The translations under genes and the position numbers were made by a program. DNA of 59,390 nucleotides from Vicinamibacterales bacterium. GTDB taxonomy: Bacteria > Acidobacteriota > Vicinamibacteria > Vicinamibacterales > UBA2999. The DNA lies in the NCBI GenBank assembly GCA_030680175.1, contig JAUXWO010000127.1, positions 1-59,390 on the forward strand. The letters run 5' to 3'. Below are positions 9,532 through 17,876 of the stretch, in pieces. The notes below the pieces were generated by a model. That model was not told where the DNA came from. It did no database searches and saw only the letters and a list, made by a program, of their open reading frames with translations. Every line of letters starts with the position of its first letter. Within the stretch, counting starts at the first letter, position 1.

Positions 9532-10470
9532 ATGCATTTCGCGATCGTCGGGTCGGGCGCTGTCGGCGGGTACTTCGGGGCGCGGCTGGCCCGCTCGGGC
9601 CAGCAGGTCACCTTCATCGCGCGCGGCGCGCACCTGGCGGCCATCCGCGAGCGGGGCCTCGAGGTGCGAAGCCCGGCCCTCGGCGACTTCGTCGTCAAGG
9701 CCGCGGCCGAAGAGGACACGGCGCGCGTCGGCCCGGTGGACGTCGTGCTGTTCACCGTGAAGGCCTACGACAATGCCTCGGCCCTGCCGCTCGTGGCGCC
9801 GCTCCTCGGGCCGGACACGGTGGTGCTGACGCTCCAGAACGGCGTCGGCAGCGCCGATGAGGTGGCCGCCGCCGTCGGCGAGGCCCGCGTGCTCGGCGGC
9901 ACGACCTACGTCGCCACCGCCCTCGAAGCGCCGGGGCTCATCGTGCAGACGGGTGTCCACCGCTCGATCATCTTCGGCGAGGTGTTCGGGGACCGCGGCC
10001 GCATCACGCCGCGCGTGCAGGCCATCGCCGACGTGATGGCGCCCGCCGATATCCAGGTGACCGCCGTCGCCGACGGCCGCGTCCCCATCTGGGACAAGTT
10101 CGTCTACCTGGCGCCATTCGCCGGCTTCACGGGCGCCGCGCGCCTGCCGATCGGCCAGATCTGGAAGTACCCGCACGTGCAGGAGATGTTCTACGCCGCC
10201 TCGCGCGAGATCGCCGCGATCGCGGCCGCGGAAGGCATCACCATCTCGCCGAACCGCTTCGACACGCTGAAGGAGTACATGGACAACGTGCCGGCGACGA
10301 CGCGCTCGTCGCTGCTGATCGACCTCGAGTTCGGCAAGCGCATCGAGGTGGAGGCGCTGCACGGCGTCGCGGTCCGCCGCGCCGCGCGGCTCGGCGTGCC
10401 CGTCCCCATCACCGCCACGCTCTACGCCCTGCTGAAGGCGTGGGAACATGGCGATCCTCGGAGAATCTGA
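9532..10470 (+). CDS. panE: 2-dehydropantoate 2-reductase (ketopantoate reductase)
   Basis: A 312-residue cytoplasmic NADPH-dependent enzyme that reduces ketopantoate to pantoate in coenzyme A synthesis. The N-terminus has the Rossmann motif GSGAVGGYFGARL, followed by VKAYD and TLQNGVGS motifs; the C-terminal helical domain has the catalytic-lysine segment WDKFVYLAPF and the SSLLIDLEFGKRIEVE stretch typical of ApbA/PanE. The start is supported by GGAGGGGG a few bases upstream. Several paralogues of this fold exist in most genomes, so the exact substrate is less certain than the family. Its TGA is the first triplet of an 8-base repeat array. Confidence 0.9.
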   Translation: MHFAIVGSGAVGGYFGARLARSGQQVTFIARGAHLAAIRERGLEVRSPALGDFVVKAAAEEDTARVGPVDVVLFTVKAYDNASALPLVAPLLGPDTVVLTLQNGVGSADEVAAAVGEARVLGGTTYVATALEAPGLIVQTGVHRSIIFGEVFGDRGRITPRVQAIADVMAPADIQVTAVADGRVPIWDKFVYLAPFAGFTGAARLPIGQIWKYPHVQEMFYAASREIAAIAAAEGITISPNRFDTLKEYMDNVPATTRSSLLIDLEFGKRIEVEALHGVAVRRAARLGVPVPITATLYALLKAWEHGDPRRI

Positions 10471-10532
10471 TGACGTGGCGATGTGGTGATCTGGGGATCT
10501 GACCTGATGATCTGCCGATCTGGTGATCCGGG
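10468..10532. repeat. Degenerate 8-base tandem array (family C, GATCTGGT)
   Basis: The gap between panE and the TauE gene consists of degenerate copies of GATCTGGT/GATGTGGT. The array starts with the TGA stop codon of panE. The family recurs at 23308, 49520 and 54720. Confidence 0.75.
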
Positions 10533-10538
10533 GCCCTG

Positions 10539-11369
10539 ATGCCCGAGATCGCGCTGCCTCTCGTCGCCGGCGTCGCCGGGGCCGGCCTCGCGGCCGGGTT
10601 CCTCGGCGGGTTGCTGGGGCTCGGGGGCGGGGTCTTCCTCGTGCCGCTGCTCGTGCTCGGGCTCAATCTCCCGATGCGCGAGACCGTGGCGCTCAGCCTG
10701 GCCACCGTCGTCGCCACGTCGGGGGCCGTGGCGGCGGGCCGCGCCGCGCGCCTGCTCATCAACCTGCGGCTCGGCCTGCTGCTCGAGATCGCGACGGCCG
10801 CCGGCGGCCTGCTCGGCGGCCTGACGGCGCTGGCCTTCAGCCAGGCCTCGCTCCAGCGCCTGTTCGCCATCGTCGTCATCGCGATCGCCATCGTCACGCT
10901 GGCGCGGATCGATCAGCGCAACGTGTCGTTCGACGAGGACGTCACGCCGGGCCGCTGGGGCGGCCGGTTCCTGGACGATGACACGGGCCTGCCGGTGACC
11001 TACCAGGTGCAGCGCCTGCCGCTGGCGATCGCCGTCTCGTTCATCGCCGGCAATCTGGCGACGCTGCTCGGCATCGGCGGCGGCACCGTGAAGGTGCCGC
11101 TGCTGACGGCGTGGTGCGGCGTGCCGCTGCGCGCGGCCGCGGCGACGAGCGCGGTGATGATGGGCGTGACGGCGGCGGCGGGCGCGACGATCTACTACGG
11201 CCGCGGGCTGCTCGTCCCGGCGCTGGCGGCCGCGGCCATCCTCGGGGTGCAGGCCGGCGCGACACTCGGCGTCCGTGTGAGCGCGCGTGCGCCGGTGCGC
11301 ACGTTGAAGATCATGATGGCGGGGATGCTCATCATCGTCGGGATGATGATGCTGCTGAGGTCGCTGTGA
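10539..11369 (+). CDS. TauE/SafE-family anion exporter
   Basis: A 276-residue integral membrane protein of the TauE/SafE (formerly DUF81) family, probably eight transmembrane helices in two repeats. The two inverted-repeat signatures are visible as GGLLGLGGGVFLVPLL (N-terminal half) and GNLATLLGIGGGTVKVPLL (C-terminal half). Members move sulfite, sulfoacetate or other organic sulfur anions across the inner membrane; the substrate is not defined here. It overlaps the downstream DUF1634 gene by four bases (GTGA at 11366-11369), a conserved pairing that makes both calls stronger. Confidence 0.92.
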   Translation: MPEIALPLVAGVAGAGLAAGFLGGLLGLGGGVFLVPLLVLGLNLPMRETVALSLATVVATSGAVAAGRAARLLINLRLGLLLEIATAAGGLLGGLTALAFSQASLQRLFAIVVIAIAIVTLARIDQRNVSFDEDVTPGRWGGRFLDDDTGLPVTYQVQRLPLAIAVSFIAGNLATLLGIGGGTVKVPLLTAWCGVPLRAAAATSAVMMGVTAAAGATIYYGRGLLVPALAAAAILGVQAGATLGVRVSARAPVRTLKIMMAGMLIIVGMMMLLRSL

Positions 11370-11707
11370 CCGACGAGATCCCCCCGTCCCGATCGTCGGC
11401 GCCGCCCTCGCCGCCGGAGCTCGACGCGCGGCTGGACCGCGTGCTGCGCCTCTTCACGCGGCTCAGCCTGATCTGCCTCGCGGCCGGGCTGGCCGGCGCG
11501 CTCGTCTGGCCAGGCGCGCTCGCGGCGCGTGTGCTGCTGCACACGGGCATCATCCTGCTGCTGGCCTCGCCTGGATCGCGGCTGGTCGTCATCGTGGCGG
11601 TGCATGGGCACAAGCGTCAATGGGCCATCGTGGTGATGGCGGCCGTCACGCTCGCGATCATGATGAGCAGCCTCGTCGCCGGCCTGCTGGTCCTCCTCGT
11701 CCGCTGA
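11366..11707 (+). CDS. DUF1634 membrane protein
   Basis: A 113-residue protein with three predicted membrane helices (around LSLICLAAGLAGALVW, VLLHTGIILLLASP and WAIVVMAAVTLAIMMSSLVAG). The segment TGIILLLASPGSRLVV is typical of DUF1634, a family found beside TauE/SafE transporters and presumed to assist them. The GTG start overlaps the exporter's TGA; a longer reading frame upstream exists but lies inside the exporter gene and is not credible. Confidence 0.88.
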   Translation: MTDEIPPSRSSAPPSPPELDARLDRVLRLFTRLSLICLAAGLAGALVWPGALAARVLLHTGIILLLASPGSRLVVIVAVHGHKRQWAIVVMAAVTLAIMMSSLVAGLLVLLVR

Positions 11708-11716
11708 AACGGTTCC

Positions 11717-11985
11717 ATCCGCAGATTACGCGGATTACGCAGATCCTCCGGTGCCAGGGCAATGCGTGGGGAGCAGGCCGGTGAGCGCGTCCCCGAGGCT
11801 GCCGGTCCAGACCGGCAGCCTGGTGCGCGGGCTGAGGCGCGCACAGGGACCGTCCCCGCGCATCCTGGCGCGCTCGGAGAGGGGACGGTCCCTGTGCGCA
11901 CTTCAGCCCGCGCAGCCGGTCGGCCGCAGGCCGACCGCGGGACGCTCAGCGCCGGAGATCCGCGTAATCCGCGGAATCTGCGGAT
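11717..11985. repeat. Nested palindromic intergenic element with terminal inverted repeats
   Basis: A 269-base element bounded by 29-base inverted repeats (11717-11745 and 11957-11985) that differ at only two positions and are made of 9-base GATTACGCG-like units. Inside are a small hairpin (11799-11818), a long one with 33-base arms carrying two mismatches (11825-11857 and 11881-11913, loop of 23 bases), and another small one (11919-11937). The whole can fold into a cloverleaf-like structure. There is no room for a transposase, so it resembles a MITE, REP or BIME element. Its right end supplies the last codons of the methyltransferase gene. Confidence 0.85.
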
Positions 11986-14900
11986 GAGTTCCCGGCGAAC
12001 GCGTCCACCGCTGCCTGCCTCACCCCAGGGTCCACTAACGGAAACGTCGACACAACGTGCGCGAACTGGGCGCGCGACAGGCCATACAGCCCGGCGACGC
12101 GCGCCTGAAGAGCCACGTACGTGGCGAGGCGCCGGTCGATGCCGTCGCGTGCGAGCGCCTTCGCCAGCCTGACTAGCGCACGGTGCGTGCGTGAACCAGG
12201 TACCGGCCGCGGCACCGGGAGACGCTTCACGATCGCCGTCGTCACGTGCGTGGTCACGTAGAGGCGCGCGACGTAGTTGGCGACGAAGCTGTTCATCAGC
12301 GCGAGCAGGCACCACTGGTCGTCATCGTCGAGCAGCGTCTTCAGGCAGAACAGCGTGTGCGTGGAGACCGTGCCGGCCGGCAGCCGCGCCGCAATCAGCG
12401 TCAGGCGGTTGGTGGCGCTGGCCACATCGCGGTAGGCGATCCGCGCGCGTCCCCACGTGCGGTCGCGGTCCAGCAGCTGCCGCGCGGCGTCGTGCGGAAG
12501 GCCGGCGGCCGCGCGGTCCACGTCCACGCGGAAGGGGGCCACGAGCTTGCCCTCGACGATGGGCAGCAGGCGCGCGGGGCGCACGGTGGTCCGCGGACGG
12601 AAGTGCGCGCGGTCATCGGTGGCGTTCAGCTCGCGGCCGAACTGGGCGTGCCAGCCCGCGGGATCGCCAAGGGCGGGCGCGGCGTGTGCGAGGTGGAGAA
12701 GCAGAGACAGATCCTCGGGCGAGGCCAGGTCGGGGATCGCCAGGTCGTGCGGATCGAGGGTGTTGATCACGTCGCGGGTGAGCGCGAGGGGATAGGCCTC
12801 GGCGGGGTCGTCGCTCGCGTGGTCGGGCAGGACGTCGAGCGCCGACGGCGACCGCAGCCCGAACCGGGCGCGAACCTCGGTCGTGGGCGGGCCCGCCGTG
12901 GTGGAGACCAGCAGGAAGCGGACGCTGCGATGGATCGGAAAGATCGCGTCGCGGTTGTCGAACCCCGTGACGCGTTCGAGCGCGGTCTCGTCGAGCAGGC
13001 GCCGCCGCAGTCCGGCACTACCGTGATCGAGCAGAAGGCCCGCCGGCACGAGGAGGCCGAGGCGGCCGCCGGGGCGCACGAGCTGCAGCGCGCGCTCGAC
13101 GAAGAACTGGTAGCGGTTCGCGTGGCCTCCGCCGGCACTGCGGTACGGGCCGGCGTCGCGGAGGAATCGGAGGTACCGCGTGACGTGCGCACGGTCGCGT
13201 CCGCGCGCCCCGGCATCACCGGAGTCGGCCCGCACCATGTCCCACGGCGGGTTGCCGAGCACGGCGTCGAACCCACCGTCCGTCCGCCGCCGGCCGTCGG
13301 GGCCGAAGAAGACTTCCGGAAACTCGATCTCCCAGTGGAAGAAGCGATGGCGGCGCGCCGCCTCGCCGGCCCGGGCGAACCACGGCGCCGCGACGCGGGC
13401 CGGCAGCACACGCGCGCCGCCCATCGCCGCCGCCTGCAGGTCCGTGAAGAGGCGCGTGTCCGGCACGGGATCCACGAACCATCCGGCACACCAGACATCG
13501 GCCACCTGCCGCCACGCCGCGAGCGGGGTTCCGGGGGCGCCGAGCCGGTCCAGGGCACGCTCCTTCTGGCGCACGGTGCGGGCCGACTCGTCGGGATCCA
13601 TCGCCAGCCGGTACCGGTCCGGCAGCACCGCCCGCGCCAGCGGCGCAGCCGTCTCGTCGTCGAAGAGCGGCAGCGGGCGCGGACGCGCCGCGCGCGCGCC
13701 CGGCGCCACGCGCGTCAGGTCGACGAAGCGTGCGCCGACGAGGCTGTCGCCGGTCGCGAGGTGGTGATCGAGAAAGGTGAGCGGCCGGTCGGCGGCGAGC
13801 GTCGCGAGCCAGAGCGACAGCCGCGCGAGCTGCACGGCCGTGGGGTTGAGATCGACGCCGTAGAGGCATCGCTGCGCCACCAGCCGCCGCGTGGCGGCGA
13901 CGGTGTCGCGGTCCGGTTCGGCCGGCGTGCCCTCACGCGCATGGCGCGCCGCGATCACGGCGGCCGCCAGATAGCGGCACGCCGATACGAGGAAGGCGCC
14001 GCTGCCCATCGCGGGGTCGACGATGCGCAGGCCGAGGATCTCGGTGGCCCCCCGTCCTTCGACGAGCGGCGCCAGCGTGCGCCGCACGAGGAAATCCGTC
14101 ATCGCTCGCGGCGTATAGAAGCTGCCGGTCTGCTTGCGGTCGTCCGACGTCCGGCAGAGCGGCGCTTGGGCGCCGGCCGGCGAGGGCTCGTACTCGAGCA
14201 CGTGTTCGTACACGGCGCCGAGCTGCTCGACGCCGAGGTCCCGGTATGCGATCCGTTGGCGGCCTGCCGGTCCCGCCGCCGTCGTCGTGAGCGCCGTGAC
14301 GGCGTGCGCCACCGCGCGGTCCGGCACGCCGGCGGCCTCGGCGAGCGGGGTGCGTGCGGGCGCGAACAGCCGGCCGTTGAACGCGGTGACGCGCAGGTCC
14401 CCGGCTTCGCACCCGGCGTGCGCCATCCGCGAGATCGCGCGCAACGCGTCCCAGTGGCCGGGCCCCTCGGGCCGGAGCGCGGCGCGCCGCGCGAGGGCAT
14501 CCACGGTGTAGCGGTCGCGGTAGACGCGGTGCCACACGGGCACGAGGCCGCGCGACTCGGCGAAGAGCAGGAACAGGATGCGGTAGACGAGCGTGAGCGA
14601 TTGATCGAAGCGTGGCCCGGCGCCTGCGTGCACACGCCCGTGCGCCAGGCCCTCCACCAGATGGCCCAGCGCTTCGATGACGCCGCCGCGCAGCGATCGG
14701 CACACCGACACGCCGTGCGCGTCGGAGCCGGCGGCGAGGAGGTCGAGCGCCGTCCGGCCCGTCACCGCCTCCGGGGCGAGCACCCCCGCCGCCACGAGCC
14801 TCGTCAGCGCGCGCGCCGCGCGCGGATCCGAGGTGACGGCGGCGAGGTCGATGTCGAGCGCGCGCCGCGTCCATGCGGCGCCGGCGTCGAAGGCATGGAG

Positions 14901-15293
14901 TGCGGCGCCGTTGGTCGCCAGGCACCAGCGGACGCGCCGGGTGAGGCCGGCGCGGACGGCGTGGCGCCACAGCGGCTCGATCGGTTGCCCCCACGGCGCC
15001 GCGATGAGCAGCGCGGCGGGCGTCGGGCCCGCGTGGAGCAGGGCGGCGAACCCCATCGAGCCGTGCGCCGTTGCGGTGCCGGTCGCGAAGCCGAGCGCCT
15101 CGACGAGCGGCCGCGCGAGAAGCTCGAGCACCGCGCGCGCGCCGGACGCCGGTCCAAGACGGCGATGCGCCTCGCGCACGATACGCGTCAGGCGGACGGC
15201 GGCGTCCATGGACGCACCATCCGGCGCCGCGTGCAGGAGAACCGACTCCAGGTAGTCGGTCGAGACGAGCGAACCGTGAATGCCCGGCAGCAT
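11946..15293 (-). CDS. Eco57I-type N6-adenine DNA methyltransferase (DrmMI-like)
   Basis: A 1115-residue gamma-class adenine methyltransferase. A GSFYTP segment precedes motif I (DPAMGSGAFLV, near residue 424); then YGVDLNPTAVQLARLSLWL and the catalytic motif IV NPPWD near residue 681; the C-terminal part should recognise the target. The N-terminal 350 residues contain LLIAAPWG followed by RWCLATNGAALHAFDA, a pattern like the PD-(D/E)xK nuclease module of type IIG enzymes but without the E-x-K residues, so any nuclease there is probably dead (inference). It follows the SNF2 helicase gene by nine bases. The last residues (about SADSADYADLRR) are encoded by an intergenic repeat, so the native C-terminus may have been replaced. 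Alternatives: BREX PglX-like or an orphan type II methylase. Confidence 0.88.
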   Translation of the reverse strand: MLPGIHGSLVSTDYLESVLLHAAPDGASMDAAVRLTRIVREAHRRLGPASGARAVLELLARPLVEALGFATGTATAHGSMGFAALLHAGPTPAALLIAAPWGQPIEPLWRHAVRAGLTRRVRWCLATNGAALHAFDAGAAWTRRALDIDLAAVTSDPRAARALTRLVAAGVLAPEAVTGRTALDLLAAGSDAHGVSVCRSLRGGVIEALGHLVEGLAHGRVHAGAGPRFDQSLTLVYRILFLLFAESRGLVPVWHRVYRDRYTVDALARRAALRPEGPGHWDALRAISRMAHAGCEAGDLRVTAFNGRLFAPARTPLAEAAGVPDRAVAHAVTALTTTAAGPAGRQRIAYRDLGVEQLGAVYEHVLEYEPSPAGAQAPLCRTSDDRKQTGSFYTPRAMTDFLVRRTLAPLVEGRGATEILGLRIVDPAMGSGAFLVSACRYLAAAVIAARHAREGTPAEPDRDTVAATRRLVAQRCLYGVDLNPTAVQLARLSLWLATLAADRPLTFLDHHLATGDSLVGARFVDLTRVAPGARAARPRPLPLFDDETAAPLARAVLPDRYRLAMDPDESARTVRQKERALDRLGAPGTPLAAWRQVADVWCAGWFVDPVPDTRLFTDLQAAAMGGARVLPARVAAPWFARAGEAARRHRFFHWEIEFPEVFFGPDGRRRTDGGFDAVLGNPPWDMVRADSGDAGARGRDRAHVTRYLRFLRDAGPYRSAGGGHANRYQFFVERALQLVRPGGRLGLLVPAGLLLDHGSAGLRRRLLDETALERVTGFDNRDAIFPIHRSVRFLLVSTTAGPPTTEVRARFGLRSPSALDVLPDHASDDPAEAYPLALTRDVINTLDPHDLAIPDLASPEDLSLLLHLAHAAPALGDPAGWHAQFGRELNATDDRAHFRPRTTVRPARLLPIVEGKLVAPFRVDVDRAAAGLPHDAARQLLDRDRTWGRARIAYRDVASATNRLTLIAARLPAGTVSTHTLFCLKTLLDDDDQWCLLALMNSFVANYVARLYVTTHVTTAIVKRLPVPRPVPGSRTHRALVRLAKALARDGIDRRLATYVALQARVAGLYGLSRAQFAHVVSTFPLVDPGVRQAAVDAFAGNSSADSADYADLRR

Positions 15294-15302
15294 CGAGGCG
15301 TC

Positions 15303-17663
15303 CTACGTGTCCTGCCAGGCGAGCCGCGAGCCGCCGTCGGGTACGGTGAACGCCGCGGCAAGCACGGGCGTGCCGGCGTGCGCGGGCCCACGTGCCCGCG
15401 TGATCCGCTCCACGTGGGCGTGCCACCACGCGGCCGCCTCGCCGCGCAGCCGGCCGGCGTCCTCGGTTGCCTGCGCCGCCCGTGCGTCGAACAGCGAGGT
15501 CTGCACGAGGCCCTGAGGCGCGAGACTGCGCGCGGCCAGCGCTTCCGCGCGCGCGAGCAGGGCCGCCCGTCCGCGTGCGTGCTCGGCGTCGATCGCCGCC
15601 GCCCGCAGCGCAAACACCCGCGAGCCCTCCACGGCGCTGACGGCATGGGTGAGCGCCGCGCGCACCGAGGGCCAGTCCCGAGGCGACGCCCCGGTCCAGC
15701 TGACGAGCGCGGCCAGGACGGCCGACTCGAGGAGGCGGCCGCCGGCGTCCCGCGTGTCGGCACGGACGACCAGCATCCAGCGCCGGCCGGACGTGCGCGT
15801 CGCGGCGAGCGCGCAGGGGATGCGCGGACGACGCGGCACGTCGCGCGGACGGTCCGTGATCCGCGCCAGGCGGCGCATCGACGCGACGCGCGCCGCCTCG
15901 CGCGTGGCCGCGGCGTGAAACCCGTCGACGATGACGCGATCCGGCGCGGTATGCGGGTCGAGGGCGTGGTCGATCGCCGCCTGCCGTCGATCGAGGTTCG
16001 CGAGGGCCGGCTCGTCGAATCCGCCGGTGTGGGCGAGCGTGAGGACGTGCACCCGGCGCGCCTGCCCGAGCCGCGCCAGGCGCCCGGCGCGCTGGGCCAG
16101 CCGTGTGGGGCTCGGCGGCGCCTCGAGGTTCACGGCCACGCGGCAGCGCGCCTGCAGGTTCAGCCCCTCGCTGCCGGCATCCGTGGACAGGAGCCACGTC
16201 ACGGATCCGCCGACGAACCCGCGCACCGCCGCCTCGCGCTCCTGGCGTGTCAGCCCGCCATGCAGCAGGCTCAGGCGGGCGGATCCGTCGAGCGCGCGCG
16301 CGATCTCCTCGAGCGTGTCGCGGTACTCCGTGAAGATCAGCACGGGCTCGTCGATGCGCCCGAGCCACCGCGCCAGCGCGCGGACCTTCGACGCGTGGCT
16401 CGAGGCGCGCTCCGCCAGCAACTGCAACGTGTCCAGCGCGGCGCGCTCGCCCGCGGCGTCATCGCTCACGTGCGCGCCCACGACATGGTCCGGCACCACA
16501 TCGTCTCCCGCGTCCGGCTCGTCCCACGGCAGCCGCAGCTGCTCGCCGGCCGGGAGGCCCTCGACGAGCAGCCGTCGCCGGCGCGCGATCGTCCGCGCGA
16601 GGGCCGCGGGACTCGAGGCCGCGCGGCGCGCGAGGACCGAGGCAAGCAGGGCGCCGTGCGCGGCCCCCTGGCACTCGCGGGCGATCCAGTGCAGGTAGCC
16701 GCGCAGGGCGTCGAAGAGCGCGGCCTCGGCGCCGGTGGGCCGCACCCGAAGCACGCGCTCCCGCCGCGGCAGGCGCAGGCCGACGCCGGCCTGGGTCCGG
16801 CGAAACACCAGCATCGGCGCACGCCGTTCGATCGCCCCGATCATCGCCAGCGCGCGGAACGCGGCGTCGTCGCCGGTGTGCGGCGTCGCGGTGAGGAGCA
16901 CGACACGCAGCGCGTGGCCGGCGAGGTGCGCCACCGCATGGCCGCGATCGGTGCCCGTGGCGGCATGGTGCGCCTCGTCGACGATCAGCAGGTCGATCGG
17001 CACGTGGTCGAGTGCGGCCAGCACTTCCTGCTGGCGCACGAGATCGATCGAGGTGACGACGATGGGGGGGAGCCGCCAGGGGTTGATGCCGCGGGGAAGC
17101 GCCGCGCGATCGCGGGCGAGGCGCGCCTGGTCGACGAGCGCCGCCTCGAGGCCGAAGCGGTCGCCAAGCTCCTGCACCCACTGCGCGCGCAGGCCGGCCG
17201 GCGTGACGATGCAGATGCGCGCGGCCTCGCCGCGTGCCCGCAGCTCGGCGGCGATGAGGCCCGCCTGGATGGTCTTGCCGAGGCCGACCTCGTCGGCGAT
17301 CAGCAGCCGCGGGTGCCCGGCGACGACCGCCAGCGCCGGCGCCAGCTGCCACGGCCAGAGATCGAGCGCCGCCGCCCGCGCGGTGATGAGCCCTCCGGCC
17401 GGCGGTGCCTCCACCACGGCCCGTGCCGCGGCCTCGAGCGCCGCAGCGCGCCCCGCGCGACGCCACCGCCCGCGTCCGCGCCGCACGACCGGCTGGTCGA
17501 ACGGCGCCACGACCTCGCACGAGTCCCCGCCGTTGGCGGGGCCGCAGCCGCGCAGCGTGAGCCGCGCGCAGCGCTCATACGGGACGAGCGCATCGAGCAC
17601 CCACTCCTCGCCCCGCACCGAGACGCGGTCGCCCTGCCTCCATCCAGATCGCGTTTCCTGCAC
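15303..17663 (-). CDS. SNF2/RapA-type helicase (DrmD-like)
   Basis: A 786-residue superfamily 2 ATPase. Visible motifs: Walker A DEVGLGKTIQAG (near residue 124), VDEAHH (near 226), LLTATPH, then the C-terminal helicase lobe with HGGLTRQERE, STDAGSEGLNLQ and motif VI QRAGRLARLGQ near 528. The usual family form is QRIGRIDRIGQ, so motif VI is a variant. A GTG at 17663 sits five bases after GGGGAGG and is preferred to the GTG at 17669, which overlaps that ribosome-binding site. It is the first gene of a two-gene operon with the adenine methyltransferase, the same pairing as drmD-drmMI in class 1 DISARM phage defence. A translocase role on unmodified DNA is an inference. Confidence 0.88.
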   Translation of the reverse strand: MQETRSGWRQGDRVSVRGEEWVLDALVPYERCARLTLRGCGPANGGDSCEVVAPFDQPVVRRGRGRWRRAGRAAALEAAARAVVEAPPAGGLITARAAALDLWPWQLAPALAVVAGHPRLLIADEVGLGKTIQAGLIAAELRARGEAARICIVTPAGLRAQWVQELGDRFGLEAALVDQARLARDRAALPRGINPWRLPPIVVTSIDLVRQQEVLAALDHVPIDLLIVDEAHHAATGTDRGHAVAHLAGHALRVVLLTATPHTGDDAAFRALAMIGAIERRAPMLVFRRTQAGVGLRLPRRERVLRVRPTGAEAALFDALRGYLHWIARECQGAAHGALLASVLARRAASSPAALARTIARRRRLLVEGLPAGEQLRLPWDEPDAGDDVVPDHVVGAHVSDDAAGERAALDTLQLLAERASSHASKVRALARWLGRIDEPVLIFTEYRDTLEEIARALDGSARLSLLHGGLTRQEREAAVRGFVGGSVTWLLSTDAGSEGLNLQARCRVAVNLEAPPSPTRLAQRAGRLARLGQARRVHVLTLAHTGGFDEPALANLDRRQAAIDHALDPHTAPDRVIVDGFHAAATREAARVASMRRLARITDRPRDVPRRPRIPCALAATRTSGRRWMLVVRADTRDAGGRLLESAVLAALVSWTGASPRDWPSVRAALTHAVSAVEGSRVFALRAAAIDAEHARGRAALLARAEALAARSLAPQGLVQTSLFDARAAQATEDAGRLRGEAAAWWHAHVERITRARGPAHAGTPVLAAAFTVPDGGSRLAWQDT

Positions 17664-17751
17664 ACGCACCTCCCCGGAAACGTGGCAGAAGCTGCGTAGA
17701 TGCCGCCTCCGCCGGTGGTTTCAGGGGGGATCGCGCAAGGAGCGCGCCAGA

Positions 17752-17876
17752 CTCGCCGTTCGCCGTTCGCCGTTCGCCGTTCGCCGTTTGCCGTTCGCAA
17801 CTCGCGAATAGCGAATAGCGAATCGCGAATAGCGAATTGCGAATTGCGAACAGCGAACAGCGAATCGCGAATCAGC
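17752..17876. repeat. 7-base array with inverted halves (family A)
   Basis: The left half (17752-17798) consists of TTCGCCG units and the right half (17804-17876) of GCGAATA/GCGAACA/GCGAATC units. TTCGC is the reverse complement of GCGAA, so the two halves can pair into a long imperfect hairpin with a five-base centre (AACTC). The array separates the M14 peptidase gene from the helicase gene and runs into the peptidase stop codon at 17872. Confidence 0.88.

Noticed and set aside
11717-11985. Insertion sequence with transposase
   Set aside because: Inverted ends exist, but 269 bases leave no room for a transposase and no frame inside resembles one.
12246-17699. A 1817-codon open frame on the plus strand
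   Set aside because: It runs antisense to the complete helicase and methyltransferase genes, is Arg/His-rich and has no recognisable domain; it is open only because GC-rich DNA has few stops.
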